Assembly (NCBI GenBank): GCA_949358305.1 | Contig: OX442319.1 | Location: forward strand, 9,796,001 to 9,860,000 | Direction of reading: 5' to 3' | Origin: Strigamia acuminata | Taxonomy: Eukaryota; Arthropoda; Chilopoda; Geophilomorpha; Linotaeniidae | DNA: 64,000 nucleotides | Shown here: piece after piece, positions 35,151-46,289 of the stretch | Numbering within the stretch: position 1 is the first letter of the stretch | Layout of the letters: each line of letters begins with the position of its first letter | Translations under genes and position numbers: made by a program | The notes under the pieces: model-generated | What the model saw: only the letters and a program-made list of their open reading frames with translations | Database searches by the model: none | What the model was told of the DNA's origin: nothing

Positions 35151-35293
35151 GTTAGAACATTTGAGTTTTGGAGCGAAATTTGATATTCACCTGAAATTAA
35201 CTAAAAATCATAAGCAATTTTCACCAATTACGTGTTAAATGTTAATTAATAGTTGACTTTCTTCTTGTTAATTTGTAGTCCAAGCGCCATTTC

Positions 35294-35530
35294 AGCAGAA
35301 TTATCAGCAAGTAGTTTATTGGAAGCAGAATCGCAGTTTATGATGGGCGAGGAATACCAACGAATGATCCAACAGCTAGTTTCAATAATCCCGACAGAGC
35401 GGTCGAGTATTTGCTGACCGTACGACTTGATCTATCGAATTTAACCCCAAAGAATTTGTCATTTGATTTGCCTTTTATTTTTAGGGAATTCCACCGTCCA
35501 CATCAAGCTCTGGCTCGAATGAAACCGGAG
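35294..35530 (+). pseudogene. Rad23: Rad23 UBA1 fragment, copy b (internal deletion)
   Basis: Begins [14 protein letters not shown] after tttcag, loses one base near 35340, and jumps from the first UBA residues directly to the codons for SFNNPDRAVEYLLT, deleting the heart of the UBA domain. The intron and the first bases of the next exon (gggaattccaccg) remain. Confidence 0.75.
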
Positions 35531-35629
35531 GTCGGGACGTAGTTGTATGACGTGTACAAGATGGCCACTAACAATGAACGAGATATAAGTTTGGCGGGTT
35601 AAGCACTGTGATACGGTAATTTTTAATGA

Positions 35630-35905
35630 CTTTGAAGAAAAAATAAATGTTTTTTGGTTTTTGAATGAATTTTCGGATCTAAACCTACCTTTTCTGATTG
35701 AATAAATTTCATCAAATTGTCACCAGGTGTCGCTGGCGTCTATGACACAAATGGTGTGAAAAATCAGGTCTCTGTGCGGAACAATGGCGTGTTTCGAGCA
35801 CGAGACCAATATTATTTGTCCAGTACAACGTGGTTTTCAAGCCAACGCGAACTAATTACAGGTATACAAAGAAAGTTTTAAATTGTTGAAATATTTGATC
35901 ACTGC
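35630..35905 (+). repeat. 270-bp duplicated segment, copy 2
   Basis: Partner of 34290-34575, with a few substitutions (ggtgtttcgagcacgagacc against gcgtgttgcgagcgcgaaacc). Confidence 0.75.
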
Positions 35906-35924
35906 ATTACACGTGCGCCCGTGG

Positions 35925-36093
35925 GTACGTACGAAAGACAATTTAAACAAAATAAGCTGTCATAATGATTTTATTAAGTTTGAGTTTGTCATATTCAGTT
36001 TTGTAATAAAATTATTATGACGGCTTATTATTTTTGCGCTTATTTTATTTATCCATTTGGTTTATTTTTCTTATATTTTGTTTCGTACGTACG
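35925..36093. mobile_element. ~169-bp hairpin-like MITE
   Basis: gtacgtacgaaagacaa at the left is mirrored by ttgtttcgtacgtac at the right. The next inner blocks (aataagctgtcataatga, and attattatgacggcttatt) are also inverted, so nearly the whole element can fold on itself. Confidence 0.65.
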
Positions 36094-36099
36094 TGAGAA

Positions 36100-36850
36100 T
36101 TGCCACGTCGTAATTATTTAAACAAATTTTTAAAAAGTTTAATCGAATTTCTAAAAACAGTTTTATCAAAAATTCAATTTTTTTTTCTTATTTTTAGTTA
36201 TTGCTGCGACATTGTTCTGCCAATTCGACTGCAGTCTGTCTTGAAATGTTGGCCCGCTATCCAAAAGTCAAATAAGTAATGCATTTATTTTTAATTTTTT
36301 AATTTCTCACTTCCACGAACATGCAAAATACAGTGGCCTGAGAATAATTCAATGTAATACATTGTATTTTGTGAATTTCACTCGATGCACAGTAGAACGG
36401 GATCCCCTATTTTTAAATTCATTTTTTAGTCTATTTATTCTATTCTATTTTAATCGAAAACGAAACTTTAGCGAGGCTTGTCATTGCTTTGACAAGTGAA
36501 ACACTTGTTGTCACCTTTAGTGCTGACTTAGGAAAGTAGGGGTTACAGGTTTTGGGTTCCTAATAATTGCTTGGTTCCTAATAAGAACTAAGGTAATTAT
36601 TTTCATCTGCATTTCTTTCAAGCAGATTGATTTTCAGCTTGCAAGGAATTCTGGTGAAAATATTCCACCATGCGTAAATCGGTTTTGGGGACATATTGGG
36701 AACTTTGGGAAATGACGGGACAATACCGGGACGGGTGTTGGAAAAGTTGGCGCGCTTGCTGAAGGCAACGACAGGGTGTTTGGCATGTTATTTGCAATAG
36801 AACTTCTTCCGGGTTTTCGTTTTCGTGTAGGTGAAATTTCAACTTTGAGT
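36100..36850. other. No recognised feature
   Basis: AT-rich sequence. A 75-codon minus-strand frame at 36618-36842 has no recognisable domain. Confidence 0.35.
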
Positions 36851-36859
36851 CAGTAAAAA

Positions 36860-37290
36860 CTGATAAAATTCGGTCAAAACTGATAAAATTCGGTCAAAGC
36901 TGATAAAATTTGGTTAAAACTGATAAAATTCGGTAAATACTGATTAAATTCGGCAAAAAACTGGTACAATTCGGTATAAGCTGATATAATTCGGTAAAAG
37001 CTGATTCAATTCGGTATAAGCTGATACAATTCGGTATAAGCTGATACAATTCGGTAAAAGCTGATACAATTCGGCATAAACTGATACAATTCGGCATAAA
37101 CTGATAAAATTTGGCATAAACTGATACAATTCGGCATAAACTGATAAAATTCGGCATAAACTGATACAATTCGGTAAAAACTGATAAAAATTGGTAAATA
37201 CTGATAAAATTCGGTTAATACTGATAAAATTCAGTTAAAACTGATAAAATTCGGTTAAAACTGATAAAATTCAGTTAAAACTGATTCAAA
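36860..37290 (+). repeat. 19-20-bp tandem repeat (aactgataaaattcggt)
   Basis: About 22 units of actgatacaattcggtaaa with c/a and g/t variants. It gives spurious minus-strand frames of repeated SLCRIVS type. Confidence 0.9.
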
Positions 37291-37608
37291 GATTTTATAG
37301 TTTAGTTCCGCCATTAATATTAATTTGATTATTTTTTTTATTGTGCATTGAGTGTTATTTACGATTACATTTATTATATTGAATTGTTCTTATTATTTTT
37401 GTTTCCTTAAAAAAATTACACAATTTGGGTCTTAATTTAATTTAACGGACATGGCATGGCGGAAAAACATTTAAGTACAACAATGCGGGACAATTGGAGG
37501 AACATTGACATGAAATGATGGACGGCATGCTTTTGGTGAGTTGGTTTTGATCCCTTTTACCCAGTTTATCATTTTAATTTTTTTTTTAATTTTGCCATTT
37601 TATTCAGC

Positions 37609-40005
37609 AGAATTATCAGCAAGTAGTTTATTGGAAGCAGAATCGCAGTTATTGATGGGCGAGGAATACCAACGAATGGTCCAACAGATTGTGGACATGG
37701 GCTACGATCGGAAGCTAGTAGAAGGAGCACTTAGAGCTAGTTTCAATTATCCCGGCAGAGCGATCGAGTATTTGCTGACCGTACGACTTGATCTATTGAA
37801 TTTAACCCCAAAGAATTTGTCATTTGATTTGCCTTTAATTTGTAGGGAATTCCACCGTTACTTGTGGAAGAAGCTCCAGCACCCGGAGCGAATGCGATAA
37901 ATTCTTCAAGCACATCAAGCTCTGGCTCGAATGAAACCGAGTTTGCTCCGAGTTGCATAGGTAACTTAGACATTTTAATGGATCTTGGTTGATGTTTGCT
38001 GTCAAAACGGTTGAAATTGGCTGATTTCATTTGTGTTTTTTGTTCAAATTTCTCCAAAAAATGTATAAAATCAGTAATTTTGCTTGTTTTTATAGATTTT
38101 GGTTGATAATTTGGCACAAAACGAAGAAAAGCGGTTAAAAATGGCTGATTTTATTTGTTTTATTGAATAATTTTGACTTTCCATTGAAATTTGTCACCAA
38201 AAAATTCATAAAATCAGTTATTTCGCTTGTTTTTATGGATTTTGGTTGATAATTTGGCACAAAACGAAGAAAAGCGGTTGAAAATGGCTAATTTTATTTG
38301 TTTTATTGAATAATTTCGACTTTTTGCTCAAATTTGTCCCCAAAAATTCATCAAATCAGTTATTTCGCTTGTTTTTATTGATTTTAGTTGATAATTTGCC
38401 ACAAAACGAAGAAAAGCGGTTGAAAATGGCCGATTTTATGTTTTATTGAATAATTTCGACTTTTCGTTGAAATTTGTCACCAAAAAATTCATAAAATCAG
38501 TTATTTCGCTTGTTTTTATGGATTTTGGTTGATAATTTGGCACAAAACGAAGAAAAGCGGTTGAAAATGGCTAATTTTATTTGTTTTATTGAATAATTTC
38601 GACTTTTTGCTCAAATTTGTTCCCAAAAATTCATCAAATCAGTTATTTCGCTTGTTTTTATTGATTTTAGTTGATAATTTGCCACAAAACGAAGAAAAGC
38701 GGTTGAAAATGGCCGATTTTATGTTTTATTGAATAATTTCGACTTTTCGTTGAAATTTGTCACCAAAAAATTCATAAAATTAGTTATTTCGCTTGTTTTT
38801 ATGGATTTTGGTTGATAATTTGGCACAAAACGAAGAAAAGCGGTTGAAAATGGCTAATTTTATTTGTTTTATTGAATAATTTCGACTTTTTGCTCAAATT
38901 TATCCCCAAAAATTCATCAAATCAGTTATTTCGCTTGTTTTTATTGATTTTAGTTGATAATTTGCCACAAAACGAAGAAAATCGGTTAAAAATGGCTGAT
39001 TTTATTTGTTTTATTGAATAATTTTGACTTTCCATTGAAATTTGTCACCAAAAAATTCATAAAATCAGTTATTTCGCTTGTTTTTATGGATTTTGGTTGA
39101 TAATTTGGCACAAAACGAAGAAAAGCGGTTGAAAATGGCTAATTTTATTTGTTTTATTGAATAATTTCGACTTTTTGCTCAAATTTATCCCCAAAAATTC
39201 ATCAAATCAGTTATTTCGCTTGTTTTTATTGATTTTAGTTGATAATTTGCCAAAACGAAGAAAATCGGTTAAAAATGGCTGATTTTATGTTTTATTGAAT
39301 AATTTCGACTTTTCGTTGAAATTTGTCCCAAAAAATTCATAAAATCAGTTATTTCGCTTGTTTTTATTGATTTTGATTGATAATTTGCCACAAAACGAAG
39401 AAAAGCGGTTGAAAATGGCCGATTTTATGTTTTATTGAATAATTTCGACTTTTCGTTGAAATTTGTCGACTTTTTGCTCAAATTTGTCCCCAAAAAATTT
39501 ATAAAATCAGTTATTTTGCTTGGTTTTTATGGACTTTGGTTGATAATTTGGCACAAAACGAAGAACGGTTGAAAATTGCTGATTGTATTCGTTTTGTTGA
39601 TAATTTCGACATCAAGGTTCAAATTTGCTCCAAAAAACCAATATTTTATCGATCGTTAATTGATTATTGATTATTAGCCAAAATTAAAGTACAAAACACG
39701 AATAAAATAAATTTCTTAACCTAATTTTAAGCCAAAATCGATTAATTTTGGATATGGTACATTTTATTTACGGTATTTGTTTGAATTTTTACCAAATTTT
39801 TTATCTCTTTTCGACAGCTGGTGAAGATCCATTGGCATTTCTGCGAAACCAGCCACAATTCCAACAGATGCGTCAAGTAATCCAGCAAAACCCTCACCTA
39901 CTCAACGCCGTACTGCAGCAAATTGGACAAAGCAATCCGCAGTGGTTTCAACTCATCAGCCAAAACCAACAAGTGTTTGTGCGCATGCTTAACGAACCCA
40001 CAGGT
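37609..40005 (+). pseudogene. Rad23: Rad23 genomic fragment: UBA1 plus XPC-binding domain, copy c
   Basis: The best-preserved of three Rad23 pieces. Exon from 37609 encodes [13 protein letters not shown] and a full UBA1 domain ([25 protein letters not shown]). After an intron (about 37788-37843) the frame resumes [18 protein letters not shown] with a Ser-rich linker to 37967. A 1.85-kb intron full of 142-bp satellite follows. The exon at about 39819 encodes the XPC-binding/STI1 domain ([42 protein letters not shown]). The N-terminal ubiquitin-like domain and UBA2 are not found. Sequence after 40005 is unrelated repeat, so this is truncated. Rad23 shuttles ubiquitinated cargo to the proteasome and supports nucleotide-excision repair. 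An intact gene is presumably elsewhere. Confidence 0.8.
37975..39620 (+). repeat. ~142-bp tandem satellite in the Rad23 intron
   Basis: About eleven units, each containing tcagttatttcgcttgtttt, gttgataatttgg/ccacaaaacg and gaataatttcgactttt. Neighbouring units alternate between two variants (atggattttggttg and attgattttagttg), giving a two-unit higher-order period of about 283 bp. Confidence 0.85.
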
Positions 40006-40134
40006 TGCCACGCAACTGACCGCCAAAACATTTCGCGAGCGGGTCAACGAAGAGATGATGGAGGCGTGCGCAGGACTTGCAGATGAGCAGTTCAACGGAC
40101 GACAGACGACGGTGCGTTTTGATGTTTGGATCAT

Positions 40135-40640
40135 CACTGGTTCAGGTTGCGAAGATCGGCTCGCACGGTAGGGTTTGTGTTTGTCCAATTCATTTGCCAT
40201 TTCCTTTCTTCAAGGCGGTCTTTCCCGCCTGCTGAGGAGGCGTTTCTCCTCCTCAACTCGGTCATTGCAAATGTGTCGGGTGGGGCTTTCTTGCAGGTCA
40301 TCAGGTAACCTGAAACCAGTCATCTCTGAAGCCATCACTGACAATTGTGTGTGTGTGGTGCATCTTGTGATAAGTGTTTGTGGCCAGTGCTTATTTGGCA
40401 GAAGATTTATGATCAACAAGTGGTGCTGCAAGTGTTGTGTTGTGCTACGAGTGTTGTGTTGTGCGGATGCAGGTTGCGAAGACATCGAAAGGTAGGATGA
40501 TGCGTGGTTAGGAGTTCTCGTGGCATTTCCTTTCTCTTCAAGGAGGTGTCCCCCCTCCTGAGGAGGCGTTTCTCCTCCTCAACTCGGATATGCCAAGAGG
40601 TGGGATGTTTAGAGGGGGGTTTTTTCCAGCTTCCAGGCAA
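40135..40640 (-). repeat. Two inverted R1-like core units
   Basis: Read on the minus strand, 40218-40262 and 40541-40585 carry aggaggagaaacgcctcc followed by strings like ggggggacacctcct, and then tcctacc...gatct/gtcttcgcaacctg. These match the order in the R1 core copies on the plus strand (12612, 19958, 27826, 28270) with considerable divergence. Confidence 0.6.
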
Positions 40641-40659
40641 CCCAAGAAGTCAGCAGTGA

Positions 40660-41570
40660 GGACCAGCGACGGAGACGAGCGATGACCGGGCCAGAGACGG
40701 AGACGGAAACGAGCGATGACGGGGAGGGACAGAAACGGAGACGAGCGACGACGGGGAAGGACAGAAACGGAGACGAGCGACGACGAGGACTGAGACAGAG
40801 ACGAGCGACGACGGGGACTGAGACAGAGACGAGCGACGACGGGGACTGAGACAGAGACGAGCGACGACGGGGACAGAGACGAGCGACGACGGGGACTGAG
40901 ACAGAGACGAGCGACGACGGGGACTGAGACAGAGACGAGCGACGACGGGGACTGAGACAGAGACGAGCGACGACGGGGACTGAGACAGAGACGAGCGACG
41001 ACGGGGACTGAGTCAGAGACGAGCGACGACGGGGACTGAGTCAGAGACGAGCGACGACGGGGACTGAGACAGAGACGAGCGACGACGGGGACTGAGACAG
41101 AGACGAGCGACGACGGGGACTGAGACAGAGACGAGCGACGACGGGGACTGAGACAGAGACGAGCGACGACGGGGACTGAGACAGAGACGAGCGACGACGG
41201 GGACTGAGACAGAGACGAGCGACGACGGGGACTGAGACAGAGACGAGCGACGACGGGGACTGAGACAGAGACGAGCGACGACGGGGACTGAGACAGAGAC
41301 GAGCGACGACGGGGACTGAGACAGAGACGAGCGACGACGGAGACGGGAGACGAGCGACGACGGAGACGGGAGACGAGCGACGACGGAGACGGGAGACGAG
41401 CGACGACGGAGACGGGAGACGAGCGACGACGGAGACGGGAGACGAGCGACGACGGAGACGGGAGACGAGCGACGACGGAGACGGGAGACGAGCGACGACG
41501 GAGACGGGAGACGAGCGACGACGGAGACGGGAGACGAGCGACGACGGAGACGGAGACGAGCGACGACTAG
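40660..41570 (+). repeat. GC-rich minisatellite, 26-bp then 23-bp units
   Basis: About 21 near-perfect units of agacgagcgacgacggggactgagac (26 bp, with early variants) switch at about 41330 to roughly ten units of gacgagcgacgacggagacg plus gga (23 bp). Strong purine asymmetry; the minus strand is open across the array only by periodicity. Confidence 0.9.
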
Positions 41571-41589
41571 GACCTCTGCAGACGATGCA

Positions 41590-42300
41590 TTCCGTGAAGG
41601 AATCAATGAAGAAAGTGAGTATTAAGCAATTGTTTGATTGTTATTGCAATGTGCTATGTTATTAAGCTTTTTATTTTTTTATTAGATCTTTTTGCCGAAT
41701 TGTTATTAGATGTTGCTGGTTTGAGTTCTAAAATCATCACTTAGGAGATGACAAAAACAATGCTTGGCACGAGGGACTGCATGGTTTGATTTGAAGCATT
41801 CGTAGCTACAACTTGCGATTGTGTTTTCCAGATGCTACAAATTATAAGTTTTATTTAACTCGCTATCTAAACAAACTTTTTAGAAGTGTTTTTGTGACAT
41901 TAATATCGCAGCATAACTGCAATTAATTATTTTTTAGTTTTTATATTTATTGTAAAGAAATTTGTTATTCTAATTTATTATATACTCAACGTATGCTATC
42001 AAAATTTAATTTAAAGTTGTTAATACATTGCAAAAATTTAATTTTATACTTTAAATTTAATCGATAGCAGCTGTAATGATGGGAGCAGTTAATTGTCCTT
42101 TGTCTGGTGTTAGTTCTTGTTTTTAAGTCAGATCCAGATTGTTTTGCTATCTATTTCGCACCATTTTAGAGGTGGGACAGATTAGACGTGTGATTTCACA
42201 CTGCTCTGCACATCTAGTGACCTGGCTTTGCTACAGATGTAAAAATTGGGTCAAACATGAGTAATATATATATAACAAGAAGTGGGAAATGACGGGATAA
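41590..42300. other. No recognised feature
   Basis: AT-rich spacer between two minisatellites, without a recognisable frame, repeat or inverted repeat. Confidence 0.35.
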
Positions 42301-42309
42301 AATAGAAAG

Positions 42310-42600
42310 AAGGGTAAAAGTGGTCAAAAAGGGGTTGGAAGTGGTCAGAAATGTGTTGGAAGTGGTCAGAAAGGTGTTGGAAGTCGTCAGAAAGGTGTTG
42401 GAAACGGTTGAAAAGTGTTGGATGTGGTTGAAAAGGTGTTGGAAGTGGTCAGAAAGGTGTTGGAAGTGGTCAGAAAGGTGTTGGAAGTGGTCAGAAAGGT
42501 GTTGGAAGTGGTCAGAAAGGTTTTGGAAAGGGTTGAAAAGTGCTGGAAGTGGTTGGAAAGGTGTTGGAAGTGGTCAGAAAGGTGTATAAAGAGTTAGGCA
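42310..42600 (+). repeat. 21-bp minisatellite (gtggtcagaaaggtgttggaa)
   Basis: About thirteen units with minor variation. The period, a multiple of three, leaves all frames open, so the repeated VVRKVLE frame is not taken as a gene. Confidence 0.9.
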
Positions 42601-42870
42601 AGGTGTTAGGCAAAGCTAGGTGATTACCATGTATTGAGCAGTGTGTGGTGCAGTCTATCTCTTGGTTTAGATATTTACAATTTTGTTTTCGTTTTTGACA
42701 ATTAAGTGCAATCGCATAATTATAGTTGCTTTCTTTATTGGTTTTGAATTTTTTTTTAAATTAATTGAAATATTAGGTAATATACAAATTGGCTATTATT
42801 GTATTGATGATATTAGGAGGCTACATTTACCATACTTTGAGTGTTTAATTTATTATTGTTATATTGAGTT

Positions 42871-42989
42871 TAGGTGCATTCAATTCGTAAAAGGATAAGT
42901 CTCATCTCCTTTTCTTTGCTTGCAATAAGCCACTTATGATGGAACACATGACAATTATTTAAATTAATAAGAAGAATTGAATGCACCTA
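42871..42989. mobile_element. 119-bp MITE with inverted ends
   Basis: taggtgcattcaatt is inverted at the right end as aattgaatgcaccta. Terminal TA and short length suggest a Tc1/mariner-type MITE, and the ends share tgcattcaa with the element at 10868-10986. Confidence 0.7.
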
Positions 42990-43020
42990 GTGTTAATTTG
43001 CCGTTTGTTAATTATATTGT

Positions 43021-43253
43021 ACAGGGTGTTCACAAAGTGTTTAGTCAATTTTAAATCAGTTTTTACATGCTACCAGCATTAGGTGGTAAGAAAATAATTA
43101 ATTATTAATTAAAGTTTTTATTTGTGTTATGTTTCTTGTTTTGGAGATCAAATCAGACATAAAAATAATTAAAAATACACACGTGATATACGTAGTGTCG
43201 GATTTATTTTGTATTTTTTATAAAATTAAATTGTCTAGACACTTTGTGAATGT
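43021..43253. mobile_element. ~233-bp mariner-like MITE
   Basis: The left end acagggtgttcacaaagtgt, continuing ttagtcaatttt, is mirrored by the right end aattgtctagacactttgtgaat. The acagggtgttca start is typical of Tc1/mariner ends. The interior is AT-rich and non-coding. Confidence 0.65.
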
Positions 43254-43259
43254 TTTTTC

Positions 43260-43930
43260 TTGTTAATTATTGTTATTTATAATTATTGTTATTAGTGTGT
43301 CAGTTCATGCGTTTTGTCATAAGATTTAATGAGTAATTTTGTTCGCGAAATTTGGTATTGGGTAATTATCTGATAATTGTATTTGTGAAATTCGGCATAA
43401 AGAAAAACGTTTGTTTTCTGAAAATTCTCTTAATTTATGATAGTTTATAATAGTTTGAACACATTTCATTCACACAAGTCGATTTCAAAAAGGCAGAATG
43501 AGGCAAACTAGACAAACGCCATGCTCGTCATATTTTCTTTTAAAAACTTAAATTAACAAGAAAAAATGAATGAAAATACGTAAATAAGTGAATAATTTAG
43601 CATGGTTATTACAAATCAGGGATAAATGCGAAAATAATGTTTTTAAAGCAATTAAACTGACTTCTCACAGCCAAATGGTTGAATTTAGTTAAGAAATGGC
43701 TCGCAAAATGACAAAAAATGACAAAAAAACAAATTTTCTCTTCATTTTCCAGATGAAAATTGTCGAAAAATTATTGTGTTTTGAAGTGTGGCAACTAGGA
43801 ACAATGTATAATTACTACCGTTCAAAGCGCGCTCGTGTGCTAATTACTTAAATTAAAATTAAAAAACAAACAATTTTAGGCCACATTTTTAGACGGAACG
43901 TTTTTTTCTCAAAATTCCTCGTACCCGCAC
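43260..43930. other. No recognised feature
   Basis: AT-rich. I see no gene, repeat or paired inverted repeat. Confidence 0.35.
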
Positions 43931-43938
43931 AATCCACG

Positions 43939-44187
43939 ATGACTCGTTTACGGTTTCGGTTATTAACTTTAGCCACTGCAGGAATCTGTAGCTACTTGCA
44001 GCACACGTGTAGAGTCGCTGCCCACCCCGAGAACTGTGACAGTACGTGCAGCTACAGCCGCCAAGATTTCGACATTTCCAAATTGAGCATCCCAGAGCCG
44101 TGCTCGGACGACATCTCGGAGGAAACCAACCCCGCGTCATGCCATGACCTCAACTCCGATCAGAGACCCCATCTGGACGTGCAGTAA
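43939..44187 (+). CDS. Possible small secreted Cys-containing protein (82 aa)
   Basis: From ATG 43939 the frame begins MTRLRFRLLTLATAGICSYL, compatible with a short signal peptide, followed by an acidic segment with several Cys (HPENCDSTCSYS, EPCSDDISEETNPASC). Composition is more balanced than the flanks. No family is recognised, no introns are evident and there is no second copy to test conservation. It may be one exon of a larger gene or a chance frame. Confidence 0.3.
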   Translation: MTRLRFRLLTLATAGICSYLQHTCRVAAHPENCDSTCSYSRQDFDISKLSIPEPCSDDISEETNPASCHDLNSDQRPHLDVQ

Positions 44188-44189
44188 AT

Positions 44190-46130
44190 TCAAGCACACA
44201 AACCGTACAAAAGCCTTCGCACCACCGACCCTAGGTGCCCTCAATGGAGAAGCGTTTTACGTGTGCTGTAATAGCGAGTCTGGAGTTCTCAACTAGCGCA
44301 TTTATCATTTCATCTTATTTTGCATATTTCATGCTGAAGAAAAAGCCAGTCAGTCGGTCTTAATTCGCTGACATTTTTAGCCATAGCCCATGACTTTTCT
44401 CTCCATTTTGGACATGTTTGGATATTTACTGTACACAAGTATATGACGTTTCAATTGTCTATTTATTTCGCATTTCTGACCAGATGCGGGTCACTGTCAG
44501 GCAACGTTTGCACGTTTGTAGGAGAAGAAAATATTCTTCGAAGCGCATTGGTGAGACAGTATTACGGTCTTAATTCGCATTCAACAGGTTGCCATTTTCC
44601 AAGCGCCCAGGCTGATATCCTGCACCCAACAAAATATTAGATTTCACGAACTGACGCCATTTTTACTGAGCTACCACAATGGTTAAGTTTAAGTATTAAG
44701 AGTAGTGGCATTTAATGACTTTCAATCTTTTGGTTAATACAGACCCATGAAAACCTACCGGTAGTTTTTCTAAATCCATTGTTTCAGTCGAGTTAAAAAC
44801 GTGACAAAGTTTCTAAAGAAAAAACCAAATAAGTAAAAAAATAATTCAAAATTTGAATTTTGAGTAATAAAATGATAAGGATTATTTTTGTTTAAACTTG
44901 ACCACAGTGTCATCTCCCTGTCTTTTTTTCTTCCCCAAACCCCTCCCCACACTTCCCTCTAATCTCATCCCCCAATACTCTTTCCGTAATTGTAATTGTA
45001 ATTGTAATTGCTGAATAAAATTAGGCGCGGGTCTTTTAAATTGAAGAAAACGTCACTTTGCAATATAACGTGTCAATCGTGTCATTGTTTTGTAATGAAT
45101 CGTGTAAATAGGTGTTTTCTTAAGCGTGTAGGAAAGGGAATTATTCGATTTTTTACATTTTGATTTGTTATTGAATCCGGGCAAAATTATTTTCAACTGA
45201 ACAAGAACTGATGACGCTTTATTTATTATCAAGTTTCAGGTTGTGACGATTATAAAACCGTAGTGACTAATGTTCACGCTAGATGGTGCAGTATACTTAA
45301 CGCGCACAGTTTAAATACCAGTATTAAGAGTTTAATGACTATTAGAACTCAACGATTAAATATACATTATTTAATATTCCAAATATGCTTTATTTGACTT
45401 ATTATTGATTCTAATGAATCAATAACAAAGGTTTCGGAGCACTTCAACTATTCTGATCAACTCCACGGGTTGAGTTGTGTCTACATTCAGCAAACCATCA
45501 TCAGTCAGTCTGAAATGAAGTTCGCTCAGGCTCACCAGTCAGCCATTCAGATGGAGCTCGCCACATGTGCAGTCTCCGACATCTATGCACATTCGACCAC
45601 GGATGCCTCAGCGCAGAAAATCACTGGTCACAACCGCAGAGACCATTTGGGTAGTTTCTACAATACCCAGTGTCCGTTTTGGGACCAGCCGCAGTCGTCG
45701 AACCCTTGTGCCGGCGTGTGCATCGCAAGTAATGTCACGGACAATCGTCGGTATAGCCGCACTTTTCGCCCTTAAAAACGCTACTTTACGCGTTGGGCAC
45801 GGAGTCACATAGCCCTCTGTTGTTCGGGCTTCTTGTGAGGGGAGGAGAGAGTCATTCCGACTTCCTTTCCGTCTCCCGTCTAGCTGCTAATTCATCAAGC
45901 TAATTCATTCAACTATTGTTCATGTATCATGTTAGCATTTCACTGTTTAATTGCATTCATTGTTGGAATCATAATTCATGTTATGTTCGATTTTACAAGT
46001 TCCATTTTGTGCATAATTCAGTTGTATTAAAATCCAAGTATTTTATTGTTCAATTTAAATTTACATTTCATGTTAAGTTTTATCACTTTGAATTTACTAA
46101 CTGCTTCCCTGGTGGGTTCACAATTGAGGG
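44190..46130. other. Mostly unassigned; possible retroelement body
   Basis: Overlapping frames at 45470-45812 have no recognisable domain. attgtaattgtaattg forms a microsatellite near 44990. A solo- or 3'-LTR-like block follows at 46133, so part of this region could be a decayed retroelement. Confidence 0.3.
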
Positions 46131-46132
46131 GA

Positions 46133-46255
46133 TGCTGGAGTATTCTTCACTCCAATGCACGTCACATGTATCTTGTTAATTTGTGACACTGCCTGTCGGC
46201 AGCGCCACCTATATGTTACTTTGAATAAACTAGTCAGTTATGTAAAACCTCAACA
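46133..46255 (+). repeat. Candidate short LTR (solo or 3')
   Basis: A polypurine-like aattgagggga (46123-46132) is followed by tgctggag and, 120 bp later, cctcaaca, with aataaa inside (46224). This has the TG...CA shape of a short LTR, but no partner LTR or target duplication was found. Confidence 0.35.
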
Positions 46256-46289
46256 CACCAACGGTTACGTTAATTTGCACAAATTACTT

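Noticed and set aside
36860-37290. CRISPR-like regular repeat arrays (also 42310-42600)
   Set aside because: Head-to-tail tandem repeats without unique spacers, in a eukaryotic context.
41013-41606. 197-aa minus-strand ORF of Ser/Arg/Leu/Val repeats
   Set aside because: Product of the 26/23-bp minisatellite; no non-repetitive coding sequence on either side.
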